From assembly GCA_003586115.2 (NCBI GenBank), contig QVOM02000073.1, forward strand, positions 42,028,289-42,092,288: 64,000 nucleotides of DNA, given 5' to 3'. The stretch's first letter is position 1. Each line of letters begins with the position of its first letter. This stretch comes from Salvator merianae (Eukaryota > Chordata > Lepidosauria > Squamata > Teiidae). Made by a program: the position numbers and the translations under genes. Positions 1 through 12,290 of the stretch are shown piece by piece. A model generated the notes under the pieces. That model saw only the letters and a list, made by a program, of their open reading frames with translations, did not search any database and was not told the origin of the DNA.

Positions 1-1544
1 GTAATTTTTCCAAGTTCTACACTTCATATGCTGTGCCATCTAATAGTTCTATGTGGCCTTTTTATTTACTTATTTATTTCTCCAAGAGGAAAACAGCATG
101 TGCATGTGAATCTAGTATTTAATTATTGTTCATAGAATATCTAATGAATAATATCTGAATCCAAAGCTGAAGGGTTAAGAATGCTGAAGAGAAATCTTGC
201 ACCTCCCTTTCCCCCCCGACTGTTTCACTGTCTGTCACAGTTTCAGGTTTACCAAGGAAAACAGAAGTTTGTTTCTGGCCTCTGTTGAGCTAAGGTGACG
301 ATCTAATTTGTTTGATTTTCCCATAATATAAAATAGCGAGTGAGGAATGGGTGAAAGGCATATTATGCGAAGAAGATTGTTCAGAGCTCCATTTCATAGC
401 TCAAACAAATGTGCACTATAATTATTCTTAATGAGCTAGTTATAGCTTTTGTTGACATTAGATTTATAATCAGATTGTAGGCTCATGTTATTAAGACTTC
501 TAAAAGCAAGGGGGGGAGGTCACTAAATTAAGACAGAAAAATAGCAGAACATTACTGTGGGGTTGGTGCATAATGAAATAAAGTCATCTACCTGTGCTTC
601 AGCAAATCTGAACCCTGCAGATCCAGAACAGCTCTTCAGGACCACACAGTCCTTCCCGTGCCAGCCACTGTGAGCTCCAGTGGCCAGGAACAAATGTTCG
701 TGGCCTCGGAGCCTCTGGGGGGGCCCATTCCTGCAATGCAATAAGGTGGCTGCTTTGCTACTGCCGTGAAGTTGGCTTGAGTTAGGAGGTGACTTAGGGT
801 GGCCTGGCCATCAGAGCTGGCTGTTTCCAGTGCCACCATCCAGGTTGCTCTGAAGAGTGCCAGCACCTATACCTGGAGGCCGATTGACAGGCTCTGTTGC
901 AGGTCGGCTGCACTGTGCAAGCACCGGAACCCCTTTAATTCTTTTGTCACTGTGAACTGCTGCAAGCAGAATTAAGGGATTAGGGTGTCATTGGAGGGGA
1001 AAATCCTGCTCACAGCTTAGATACACTTCCCCTACCCCAGGGCAGCAGTGAGGGTGTCCAGCTGCATTCAATTGGATACTTTGGAAAGGCACTGCCCAGG
1101 GCTGGGGAAAGAGCATCTCTATAGTGCAGCAGAGATGCAGCCTATCTAACTGGTGGCAATACTCTAAAAGGAAACATCAGCATGTTTTTGGAGCACAGCA
1201 GAAGTGTGCCAGGAATGTGATGTCTGCTTGCATTACATATCAAAACAGTCCAAGGCCCTCTTTCGATACATGTTTCCCACTAGGCACCTGTGTCTGATCC
1301 ACTGCTGGTTCCAGAATCCATGCTCAGGAGTGGCTTTATGGGAGACCACTGAGAAGCAGTCTTGCTGTGGACCAGGTTGGCTCCCAGTTCCTGTGACCAC
1401 CATGCAAACAGATGGGACCTATGGTCCATTCTAGAGCCAGTGGCATTTCACCTTGCTCTGAAAATGACCAACCTCTGGGGCCCTTCCCAGAGCTTGGACT
1501 GGGTCGTCTGTTTGAACAAGTGGCCATCTCTGGGTAGGAACATT
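1..1544. other. Noncoding stretch, inferred SH3RF2 intron
   Basis: No exon, RNA gene or full repeat was recognised. The open frames are short and resemble no protein family I know. About 1330-1530 shares short blocks with 51345-51560 (a 'tttcacc...gctctgaaaa' stretch followed by 'ctggggcc'), so it is probably a decayed interspersed repeat. Placement in an intron is inferred from the SH3RF2 exon at 27902-28270, which continues leftward. Confidence 0.55.
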
Positions 1545-1724
1545 GGCCCTTTCTGCACTTGGCCTTATTCCAGATTATATCCTGGAATAGGGACCTACTA
1601 TCTGCATGCTAGTATAAATTATGGGAGGCCTCACCCAGGGCTTGCTGTAATCTTCACTAGCATGCAAATAGGAGGTCCCTGTTCTTGGATGTAATCCAGA
1701 GTAAAGCCAAGTGCAGAAAGGGCC
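1545..1724. mobile_element. Short near-palindromic MITE (180 bp)
   Basis: The ends are perfect 19-bp terminal inverted repeats, GGCCCTTTCTGCACTTGGC at the left and its reverse complement at the right. Similarity between the arms continues inward, including a shared 'tgcatgctagt' motif, so the element is nearly palindromic. It is flanked by ATT on both sides (1542-1544 and 1725-1727), consistent with a 3-bp target-site duplication. It has no coding capacity. Other sequences here start with similar GGGCC/GGCCC ends (18010, 22154, 37019, 58265). A PIF/Harbinger-type mobiliser is inferred from the 3-bp duplication only. Confidence 0.75.
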
Positions 1725-2798
1725 ATTCTCTGTGGGGCAGAATCTGCCTAAAGTTTCAGGTAGTGTTTTTTCCTCCTTCTGATAGATGAGGATGTTATGG
1801 AACAAACTAGGGACACTCTATATGTAAAGTAAGTGCTCTTTTGCTATATCGCACACCTTTACATCCCCAAATATAAATTAAAGGAGTCCAGCGCAGTGCC
1901 ATTACTTTGGCTGGGATCAGTTTCACATGGGACAATGCAGTTGAGGTAATTTGGGCAATCACCTGTTGGTTCAAGCCTTGCTCTTTGTAATGATAAATAT
2001 ACAGTATAGTTTTTTGCATCACTCTGCAACAGGCAATGCATATTCTGGAGAAATGAAAAACCACCATGAAAGGATCTCGGTTTTTGCTTCTCTAGTATGA
2101 ACAATTCTTCCTAATGACTGTCCTTCCATAATGAAAGGAGAGGTTGTTATTTACTCAGTTTGCGAGATCAGCTTGCAAAACTCCCCCACCGCTAATGTAG
2201 GGGAATGGTGCCATGCAATGTCACCTTCATTATGATTTCAGTTCTGTTTTTCTGCTTTCAGCAGTCAAGATAACTTCAGTCTTGTCACACTGAACAATAC
2301 TGTCAAAAAATGAACTTGTCATTCTAATCTCTTTCTGTAATTATATTCTGAGAATTCAAGACAAATTTGAGTTTCTTTAACTCTCTTATTATCCCCTTAG
2401 AAAAATTGAAGAACCTCTGCCAGAGAGACAGGAATGGAAAAAGGCTAGTGTTTTCATATGTAACTTTATATGCCAGGCCAGAAGTTTTTGGTAACTCACT
2501 GGTTTATTTTAGACTGATAAGTCAAATTTATTGGACTGAAGTTAGGAAGCCTAATAAGAGAAACAAAGTAGTCAAGCTAATTACATCCCTGCCAACATTA
2601 CCAGGAATCCTTCAATATTTCATAACCCCCCCCCCTTCTGAGTGGACAACAACAGATCATGTGAGTCAGTAGGAGAGGAGGTCAAGCCAATGACAGGGAA
2701 AGGTACATCCCAAAGATATGCATTGAACTGGACTCAGATCCACATCATGCTCACTCTGATGGAGGTGATTTTGTTAAAAAGTCTCCTCTATTTCAGGG
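1725..2798. other. Noncoding stretch, nothing recognised
   Basis: I see no gene or identifiable repeat. A run of nine to ten C lies near 2627-2636. The stretch is presumed intronic to SH3RF2. Confidence 0.5.
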
Positions 2799-3985
2799 AC
2801 ATAAGAACATAAGAGGAACCCTGCTGGATATCGGGCCACAGCCCATCTAGTCCAGCATCCTGTCTCACACAGTGGCCCACCAATTGCTTTTGGGCATTCC
2901 CAAGCAGAAAACAAAGGGAAAACTTTCACTTGCTCTTGACTTCCTGAAAATGGCCTTTAGAGGTATCCTGCCTGTCTCTCCACCCTGGAAACAGTACTTA
3001 GGCATCTATTCTAGTAGCCAGTGATACACCTGACTTCTATGAATCTGTTCAATTCATTCTTAAAGTTATCCAGGCTGATTGCTATCACCACTTCTTCCAG
3101 TAGCAAATTCCATATACCGATGACCCTCTGGATGGAAAAAAAAATACTTCCCTTTGTTAGTCCTGTCCTGCCCATCAGCTTCATAGAGTGCCCCCTGGTC
3201 CTTGTGTTGTCTGACAGAGAAAATAATTTTTTCTCTATCCAATTTTTCCATACCATGCATTATTTTATATACTTCAGTTAGGTCAAATACCATCTTTCAA
3301 GGCTGAAGAGGCCAAGATGTTGCAGCCTAATTTCATAAGAAAGGTATTCCAGCCCCTTGATCATTCTGGTTGCCCTTTTCTGCACCTGCTCCAGTTTCAC
3401 TATATCCATTCTGAGGTGAAGTGACCAGAATTGTATACAATATTCTAAGTGTGGTCTTACCATAGATTTATAAAGACTTGTTTTCTGTTCCCTTCCTAAT
3501 TACCCCTCGTATTGAATTTTCTTTTTTCACTGCCACTGCACATCTTCATTGAGCTGTCAACCAGAACCCCAAGATCCCTTTCCTGGTCTGTCTCAGAAAG
3601 CTTGGCCCCCATCAGTTTATAGGTGTAACTGGGGTTCTTTGCCTCAGTGAGCCTCTCTCCACACGTGCTAAGATTGAAGTGCATTTGCCACTTCGTTGCC
3701 CACTCACCCAATGTCAGGAGATCCCTTTGGAGCTCTTTACAGTCACTTTCAGTTTTTACTACCCTGAACAATTTAGTGCCATCAGCAAACTTTGCTAACT
3801 TTACCCCTACTTCTAGATCATTTATGAATAAATTAAAAAAAAACGGGTGCTAATACTGAACCTTGTGGAACTCCACTTCTCACCTCCTTCCACTCTGATA
3901 ACTGACCATTTATTACTAGTCTCTCTTTTCTCTCCTTTAGCCAGTTACCAATTGAAGACAGTTTAGCTGAGTATGTACTCAAGTG
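2799..3985 (-). mobile_element. CR1-like LINE, 3' half (reverse transcriptase C-part and 3' UTR)
   Basis: Read on the minus strand, broken frames encode the later part of a CR1-type reverse transcriptase. The block order is NWLKERKERLVINGQLS, then GVPQGSVLAP (3850-3950), FADG (about 3785-3797), EWATKWQMHFN, SYTYKLMGAKL, ERDLGVLVDSS, MVRPHLEYCIQFWS, QKRATRMIKGLE and EVYKIMHGMEK. The 3' UTR runs down to 2799 and ends in the tandem octamer ACATAAGA as seen on the plus strand, the short 3'-terminal repeat typical of CR1. The catalytic FADD motif reads FADG and there are several frameshifts, so this is a dead copy. The 5' side stops near 3965-3990, where plus-strand CR1 sequence begins. Confidence 0.85.
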
Positions 3986-3989
3986 GAAG

Positions 3990-5640
3990 AAGGCTGCTCT
4001 CTTGAAACCAAGGGAAGGTAACAGGAATTTGGCAGAGAAATTTGGAGGAAGAACTGCTGGGCTCTGGTAAATTTGTGGGATAGATCCTCGAGGATATTGG
4101 GCACTTGATGTGACTGGTTGAGCTGCTAGAGATGGGCTTTTTTCTAAGCTAGCCTGAGCACATGGTCTGAGGGAGGAGGGGCTTGCAGTTGTTGGTGACT
4201 CAAAGTAATAAAGGTAGATAGCCAGCAGCAGGAGGGGGGCTTTTTAGTTTATTGCATTGTGTCTATGACTATCTGCCTGCTGGGCAGAAGTCATGGGCAT
4301 GTGCTTGATGTAATGAGTTTCTGGATCTCAGGGAAGTGGTCTCTTTCCTTAATACCAAGGTAGCAGACCTGGAGAAGCAGAAAAAGAGAGATAGGCATGA
4401 GGATGAGGCCTTCAGGGATGCAGTTGGACCATCTCACTCCATGGTGTGTCACCCTTCAGCTGCCTTGGAGAGTGGACATCTCAGGCAGGGAGGACATCAG
4501 GCTGAGGAAGAGGGACAGGCTCCCTTAATTGGGACCCCTTACTTAGAGGATGTGCCTATATCCCCTTGCACTGTAGATACTCCTCCACAGGTAGTAGTAG
4601 GGGGGCTTCATGTAGTTGGTGATTCAATCATTAGAAATATAGAGAGATGGGTTTGTGATGGGTGTGTGAACTGTGTGGTGACTTGCCTGCCAGATGCAAA
4701 GGTTGCATTTAGATAGGTTGGTGGACAGTGCTGGGGAGGAGCCACTGGCCATGGTACATGTCAGCACCAATGATGTTGGAAAGGTTAAGCTGGGGTCCCG
4801 GAAGTTAAATTTAGGTTGTTAGGTAGAAGACTGAAATCCAGGACCTCCAAGGTTGCGTTCTCAGAAATGCTACCTGTTCCACGTGCAGGGCCAGCACAAC
4901 AGGCAGAGCTCAGCAGCCTCAATGCATGGATGAGGCAGTGGCGTCGAGAGGAAGGGTTTAGATTTGTTAGGCAGTAGGGAACATTTTGGGACAAGCGAAA
5001 CCTGTACAAAAGGGATGGGTTGCACCTGAACCAAGATGGAACCAGACTGCAGGCGCTTAATATTAAAAAGGTTGCAGACCAGTTTTTAAACTGATCACTG
5101 AGAGAAAGCTGACAGGAGCTGGGCAGCATCTGGTTCATGAAAGTGTACATTTGAGTGAGGAGGGCAGGAATTATGCACATCATTCTGAGTTGATTGGGAA
5201 ACTAGTTTAAGAAGAAAAATGTGAGATGCAGTCTATGATTGTACATGGTCCTATAGGGCTGAACTTTCATCAGAAGAATGCATACAAATGCCTGTATGCA
5301 AATGTCAGAAGCCTCTAAGCCAAAAACGGGGAGCTGGAATGCTTAGTTATGGATAATAAAAGTGATATTATTGGCACAACTGAAACCTGGTGGACTGATG
5401 AAAACCAATGGGATACAGTGATCCCAAGTTACAAACTGTACAGGAAAGAGTGAATTGGAGGTGGTATAGTCTTGTATATTAAAGACGAGATAGAATATTA
5501 TGAACTGAAATGTTCAGGTGAATCAGACCCATCCACAGAAGCATTGTGGGTAACAATACAAGGTCAGAAAGCAAGTCTAGTATAAGGGACATGCTATCAT
5601 CCTCCCAATCAAGCTCCTGAAGGAGACCTGCATTTAGCAA
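3990..5640 (+). mobile_element. CR1-like LINE, 5' half (ORF1 esterase-like and endonuclease start)
   Basis: The plus strand shows the 5' part of a CR1-like element. An open stretch from 4336 holds a charged ORF1 N-part followed by VVGDSIIRNI (about 4612-4641), the GDS block of the SGNH-esterase-like domain in CR1 ORF1. After a frame change come HVSTNDV (about 4757) and RDGLHLNQDGTRLQAL (about 5013-5060), the matching TND and D..H blocks. From about 5280 the ORF2 endonuclease starts: CLYANVRSL, DIIGTTETWWTDE and GGGIVLYIKDE. Recognisable sequence fades near 5640, before the reverse transcriptase. Stops and frameshifts make it inactive. It faces away from the 3' half at 2799-3985. Confidence 0.8.
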
Positions 5641-5856
5641 GTTGTCAGATATTTGGTGGCATTTACAGATACCGTTTCAGTCCATTTAGATTTAGGCCCT
5701 GTCTGTCAGGGACAATAAGGAGCTTGTTCATATTTTGGTTTACTTCTATGATTAGCACATAAAATTTTCGGTATCATGCACCTTGATACAGGCTTGATCA
5801 TGACTTGTTTCTGTGTTGGAGAGAGGGTTGCATGAAGCCTGGAGGATTAATTAGTG

Positions 5857-5925
5857 AACATAAGAACATAAGAGGAGCCCTGTTGGATTGGGTCACAGCC
5901 TATCTTGTCTGGCATCCAGCATTGT
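5857..5925 (-). mobile_element. CR1-like 3' terminal remnant
   Basis: The sequence begins with the tandem octamer ACATAAGA and continues with 'ggagccctgttggatt' and 'cagcctatcttgtc', matching the CR1-like 3' ends at 2799, 34673 and 49807. Only about 70 bp are recognisable before unrelated hairpin repeat sequence takes over. Confidence 0.7.
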
Positions 5926-6045
5926 TGCTGAATTTCCTATAATATCGCTATTTTGGGATATCACCTCCATATCACAACACTTTATGGGACCTGCCATGGA
6001 TATATGTGGCAGTCCCAATATAATCCTGGGAGAATTGCAGGGTTT
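5926..6045. repeat. Hairpin-type interspersed repeat (degenerate copy)
   Basis: This contains 'cattgttgctgaatttcc', 'ttttgggatat' and an imperfect stem, gggacctgcca paired with tggcagtccc across a short loop. Similar blocks occur at 12164-12290, 32195-32260 and 63573-63638. It is probably one family of non-coding, foldback-forming repeats, but I cannot assign a named family. Confidence 0.45.
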
Positions 6046-6569
6046 TACCCACTTCTGCAGGCACCCTCTCTCTTCAGAAGCATGCTGATAGAAACAGGCT
6101 GCAGTTGACTGGAACATCATTTTTTTTTTTAATGTTTTTATTTCCTCACGTTGATATATTTTCACTTTGCATATTAGCGCTGTCTTGGTAATTCATTATA
6201 TTCTTGTATTATCATTGCTAACTACTTTAAATCTCATTTGGCAGAAAAAAGAAACTCAGGTTTAAGAAACAATTTATCTTCCTAATAGAAAGAATGTGCC
6301 TTCCCAGATGCCCTAAGAAAGCTCCATTCTGGAAGCATTTCAAAGACCAAAAGGCAGTTTAGATATCCAAATCTATTTCAATCCATATGTCTTGCTCTAT
6401 AAATCATATCTGAGAATACTTTATACGTTGATGTGACACATCTTATAGATCCTTTGAAGTGATACACTCCCCAAAAGCACAGTTCTTTCTACCAAAAAAC
6501 ATTATGCAAGGGAGGTTGGGAGGCACTTGACCCCTGTTGAAATCAATTCTTCTCCAAACTCTACATTGC
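6046..6569. other. Noncoding stretch, nothing recognised
   Basis: AT-rich sequence with a run of about eleven T near 6120. No gene or repeat family was identified. Confidence 0.5.
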
Positions 6570-6756
6570 AGGAATTAATGTGCAGGATGCTTCTGAAGGC
6601 TATTTGCAGGGAGTTGAGAGCACGAGAAGGTTTTGCCTTCGTCTTCTGCTTGAGAATGCCCAGGAGCAATTGGTGGGCCACTATGTCAGACAGGATGCTG
6701 GACTAGATGAGCCGTGGCCCAATCCAGCAGGGCTCTTCTTATGTTCCTTCAGAAAC
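6570..6756 (+). mobile_element. CR1-like 3' UTR fragment
   Basis: This is a plus-strand copy of the CR1-like 3' tail: 'cttctgcttgagaatgccc', 'gcaattggtgggcc', 'ggatgctggactagatga', 'cagggctcttcttatgtt'. It corresponds to the reverse complement of 49807-50025 and ends with one TCTTATGT-type unit. It is 5'-truncated with no coding part. Confidence 0.8.
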
Positions 6757-9700
6757 GACAAAATGTTTTGGGCAGAACTGAAAGTGTTGTCTAATTTTGG
6801 GAGTGTGCAACACTGAGACTGCAATTACAGGAGCACAGAAAACAGTGGGTTTCTTATTCCATTTCCTTCATGCTGATTCCTCATCAAAAATTCTCCTTCT
6901 AGCTGATTTTATCCTCTGCCTTGGCAAATGCATGACTGCTCCATATCTGTGTTGTGCAAAGCTTCTGTTGCAAGTTCCTATTAAGAATACTCTTTCTTAC
7001 AATAGTGTGGTAAATTCTGGGTTGCCAAGTTTTCTACTTTTTGATAACTTACTTCATAATACAGAGTACAACAGCACAGTAAAGCAGTTTGACACACTAC
7101 AGCTTAAGCACGTGAATTCTAAACCTAAGGAAAAACATTAGGCCTCTTTGAATTGTCAGTGCCACCCTTATTGCTAACGTACCTCAGCTGTAGTGTGGGA
7201 AAAGTTTTTATAGGGTGTGTCAAATTTCATTAATCATCTGCATTGATGAAGCAATGAGCATTGGGAAGTTGATGGCATTTGCCCTTCAAACTAATAAGTT
7301 TAAACCAAGCTAAGACATTGGGGCACCCTCAGCAGATTCCTGGGTCTAGCCCTGCCCATCTCAAACATCACACCCTGGGAATGCATGAAGGAGCTGGTGA
7401 GCAGGTCAGGATAAGACCTCTTGATCCCACGCCTCACCACTGGATTTCTGTATATGGGTAGAATATGTTCTGTTTAGTCACAAAGCTTGTTGTTTTTTAT
7501 TTTCTTTTTGCTTAAAACATGAACAAAACATCTAGTACATGTGGAGGTGCAGTTCACATACCATGTTCCCGTAGGTATAGGTAAGCTTGTCAGCAATGGT
7601 GCTGTTATCAAACGGCTGAAATCCAGACCTGAGCTGCCCAAAGCGACCTCACACTGCACAGGCACCCCCACCCTCGTCTTTAAAGTATGAGGTACAGCAC
7701 AAGAAGCATTTATTCCTTGATAAAACAAGTGTGTAGCGAGAATGCAGGCTTCCTTTTGAAACTCTTAACAACGACTGATGAGGAACTATTTTGTTGCTCC
7801 CAAGCTGGTCTTGGCAGTACAGTAGCTTCTGTGCTCCACGTTGTAGAGAACTTTCAAATTGATGACAGTAGTTAATATAAGTACTATGCCTCTTTGTATA
7901 CAGCTTGAAAGGGAAGCCTGCTTTTCCTTTGTACGCTTGGTTTTCTTAAGGCACACAAGAAGCCTCCTTCCAGCATCTGCTGTTCAGTCATTCACTGGAG
8001 ATAAACTCCTTGTAACCCAATGGACTTCCGCATGCCATGTCTGTCTGTCCATCAGCAGCCAGCATCAAAAGAAAGCCTGCATTCTCTCCTTTCCTGCACA
8101 TGGTGTTTTAAAGGTGAAGAGAAGGAGGGTGTCTCTGGTCAGGGAGGTGGCAGTGCAGATGTGGAAACCTTTTGATCTGCTATTTCTAGAGGCTCGCCTA
8201 TGATTATTTAAAAGTAGTAGGTTAGCATCCTATGGTGACTGTTTTATTCCTGCCCTCTCATCTTCAGACAGCTCTCTGTTGTTCTCAGGCACAGTGAGGA
8301 AGCATGATTTGGCAGAAATCAAATGATCAGGGAGCAGTGGAATAACGCAGGTGCATCAATGGAAGATTGAAAATAATCAGGATATGCAAAGACGTCAGCT
8401 GTAGCATTACCAGGAGGAGTTAGAGAAGGGAGAAAGGGCTTGCCAGAGTGAGAGTTCTGAATTACTCCAGCCTGTCCCTGGTGTAACATAACTAAATTCT
8501 TGGATGATTAGCACCTGCTGGTTAGCAATTAGTTTCCATGGAAATCTCCTTTGATCATGGGGTGGGGTAGGGCAAGGCATAGCTTTCCAAATCATTCTGC
8601 TGTGAGCAAATCTCTTTTGCCATAGCTCCTGCTCTCTCCACGTTTCTCTTTTTCTGTGACAAGGGTCAACTGGCACAGTGCCCAGTCACCAAAACTTTGT
8701 GATTGGCTTGTTCTCCCCTCTTCCTCCTGCCTGTGATGTAGTATCCGTATTTATTATTATTACATTAGTTGTCTTGTGGTGCCCATTTCCGCTAAACCGG
8801 TGCCTTTATTAGGTCCCCACTTTTTGCCTGTTGAAGTGACTAATTAAAATGTTTTAGTATGAATTAACTGAGCCAGAGTACTCACCAATAGACCAGAGGG
8901 ACATTCAAATCTTGCTAGACAAGAAGTCCCACAGCCCCCCCCCCTTGAGCCAGACTGACCACCTGGAGCCAATGATAGTGTGTGTGTGGGTAAATGGCAC
9001 TTGGGGGGGGGGGTATGGGTTCCTTCTCCATCCATTTACTGTGTATTTTTCTTTTAAAAATGTAACCCACCTTGAAGGCATCATAAAAACCTATGAAAGA
9101 AGTCAGTAAATACCACACAGTGAAAACATTCTAAAACACAGAAGCAAACAAATCACCATATGGGAAACCAGCCAGGACATACAAAGTCCTTTTTTCTAGT
9201 TTCAGTTGCAGAAACGGAAGGTTGGGCAGCATTCACACACAGTAAAAAACAGGTGCTCTGAACTGGCTTAAAGATGGTTGGCAGATGGATTTGTTCCTTT
9301 GCCATTCTGTCCCTCCCCACTCTCCCGAACATCCTAGGATAGAAAAAGTGGCCTAGAGATGGGGACAGAACATGAGTGAATCTCAAAGGGCCTTTCCAGG
9401 TACAGGGGGAAGAATCCGGCTTTTTACTTAAAAGTTGATACATCAGTCTCTTGAATTCACATTCCATCAATCAGACAGCCACAAGAGAAGCCAAATTTGA
9501 CCTTCATTTCTTTGCCAATCTTGCCCTTCCCATGGTCATATCTATGCATGTGTGACGTCAGTGAAGTGGCTGACGGAAAGTCAGCTGGACAATTTTTATA
9601 GCATAGCAGATCCTGCCTATCTTTCTGCAGGTGTCCCCTTTTCTCTTTAAATACTTATGCTGTTAATCACTACTATGGCCTATTCAGAGCACATTAAAAG

Positions 9701-11939
9701 CACCCAACTTGTTTTCTTGCTTAATTGCTTAACTGATTGGTCAATCAATCAATCGGTTGTTTGTGTCATCAGGAAACACCTCTTTTCTGGCTAACCAATC
9801 AAAACAATGCATTTTCCTGACAAAAAGATAGCAACACCTCTTCACCTTGCAGATTTCATTGGCTTTTATTCCAGACAGTGGACTCATTATGGCTTCAAGG
9901 GAAGAGCCATTATCAGTGCTGATTTTCCTGGGTGACCTGTCTGTCTACTTTCCAGGCTACTTGTGTTAACTCCAAGCCTAGATGCAAAGACTGGAGTCTG
10001 GAATTCCCAGCCCAAGGATAGTAGTATGCCTCATTTGATACAATAGTAGGATCCACATGGTACCTTTATGGTGCCTTGAATGTGCAGTGACGGCACAGTG
10101 GGTTTTGTGTGACATTATGCCCTCATTCTGCATGTAGTGCAAAAGAAAAGCACAGTATCCGCATCAACACTACACTCTTCCCCTGCTGTATTGTCATAAG
10201 TACTCTAAGAGCTCTTCAAATGACTCCCTCTCTCTATTGCTGCTCAAGGGGACTTACTGTCCCCTTGGCAGTGTTTGCTTATTGGAATAAGAGAATGGCC
10301 CTCTTTGAAGATCCTCGCACCTTCGGATTTGAAGCTGGGAACCCTGCTTTGATTCTAATAATGGGGAAGCCCTCCTTCCTGCCTGTCAAATCACAGAGGG
10401 AATCCCCAGCCATGACTGTAACAGGTGGGAGAGGCTTCTCCTACAGCATGATCAGCTGCAATTTTGAGACCCCCTCCCATAGTCTCTACCCTTCAGTCTT
10501 AAAATGACAGCTGACCCTGCTACAGTGGGAGCCTCCCCTTTCCATCAGAACTGCAGCTGGGGATTCCCTCACTACAATTTGACCAGCAGAGACAGAGTGG
10601 AAAGCATCCTGCAGATTTAAGAGAAGTGATTGCTTCTCTTAATGCAAAGGGGGAAGGGTGCCACCCTTGGTACACCCTTCCTTTCCCTGTGCAGGGAGTG
10701 CCTGTGCCTGGAAAGGACCGAAGACACTTTTGAGCTCCTGTTTTTGCTATGTGTGAACACACCCTTGATCAGAAGCATGTGGCCAGTTGCTACACATAAA
10801 TAGTAAGCATACAGTGCATACCTCAGCGATGCCCAGTGTGTTGTGTTTTATGTGAGTCAATAAAGACAGATTGCTCTTTTTACCACACAAATACTTGTGG
10901 AGGATTGAGATTCATAGCAACAGAAGTAAGCCATGGAAACTAATTTTAGAAGAACAATTTCTCCAAAGGCCATCTGTGCCTTTAAAAAGGGGCCATGGTT
11001 AGATGTTCGGGAGAAAAACAGTAATGCTTATATAGAGATACAATGCAGAAGCGGAGTGTATTTTTATCTTATCAACTTGGTTGTCTTACCCATCACTTGG
11101 CAAAGAGGTCACTCCCTTGCTTACATTTAGAAAGTAAAATCCTTTTATGTAACTCAAAGGTTTTGGGCATCATTTTGAAATTGCTGTGGGATTTCCTTAT
11201 TGGACTGAAAAAGATGAATCCAACATTCCCTTAATTTACATAAGGTTCATAATAATCCCACCCCTGGTAGCCTTGTAGAATTCATGAACTAAATTATTGG
11301 TTCAAAGGATAAAATGAAAGGAATGAAAACTGCTACAGGCACTGAGGGAGTTCTTCGGCAGACACTCCTACCTGGAAACATTTCTCTGTATATGCCATTG
11401 GCTTCTGTCAACACTCTCTATATTTCTTCTTTCCTCTTTCCTTTGATTCAAGTCCACAGCTCTTTAGAAAGCTAGTATATGTTGTGGAGGGAGAAAATGG
11501 ATTTAATGGTCTAAAGCATCATCTTTTAAATTATTTAAACTCCCTTGTGTTCTGCTCTTTCCAAACCCTTTATTCAACTTGGCTAGATAAATTGAGTTCT
11601 CTGCAATTTTCTTGTAGGTAGGAAGAATGGCACTTTTTTTTTTCTTTGAGAAAGTTTGTTTTCAAAAGCAAAGTTTTGTTTCTCTGCCTAATCTTTAAAG
11701 AAGAAGGGTTTGAGGGGAAAGGGGGAAGACAGAAAGAGATATTGATGTATGCAAATACTTCCATTCTTGTTCTTACATTGTGCCTACACTCCCCATGAAT
11801 GACAGGGGTGATGCTAAATCCACTTGTTGCGATAATATGGGTGATGCTAAGTCCTTGTTGTGATAATACGGAGGCCCAGAAGCCCCGCAAATAGCAATCA
11901 CCTGCTTCCCGCAGGTTACGAACACCTGCCCTTAAAGCC
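6757..11939. other. Long noncoding stretch, inferred SH3RF2 intron
   Basis: No exon or RNA gene was recognised on either strand, and I saw no SH3 motifs (ALYDY or ENWY-like) expected of downstream SH3RF2 exons. Local features are homopolymers: about ten C near 8935-8945, ten to eleven G near 9003-9013, and a T run near 11635. Short AT-rich segments (for example 9045-9085) could be decayed LINE tails but are too weak to name. Confidence 0.5.
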
Positions 11940-12290
11940 ACAGGCTGCCGCTGAGTTTCTTGTATATATAGAATTCCACTTAGGGTGCCTCCACGTGGCC
12001 AGAAGCAATCTCAGGCTCATACCTCTGTCTGCCAGCTCCTTGTGTTGTTGTTTCTGTTGCAAGGACCTGTCTGTTAGCCAAGTGCCCACCCACTTCCTTT
12101 TTTCCTGTGTTTTGAGGAACAACAATGCAAGGAACCAGCAGACGGAGGTAAGCAATCACTATTACAGGTAACCTGGCATCATTGTTGGATTTCCCGTAAT
12201 AACAATGTTTTGGGATATTGCCTGGATATTTCAGGATAATACTGGGAATACCATAGATATGTGTGGCATAGTGAAGATGCTTGGCATACT
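11940..12290. repeat. Hairpin-bearing interspersed repeat
   Basis: An imperfect inverted repeat pairs about 12021-12053 (cctctgtctgccagctcc...) with about 12116-12150 (...ccagcagacggaggt). The right arm runs into 'aggtaagcaatcactatta', which occurs almost identically at 32192-32212. The following 'ggcatcattgttggatttcc' block also has a match there. The two copies share flanks but have different stem sequences. There is no coding capacity and the family name is unknown. Confidence 0.55.
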
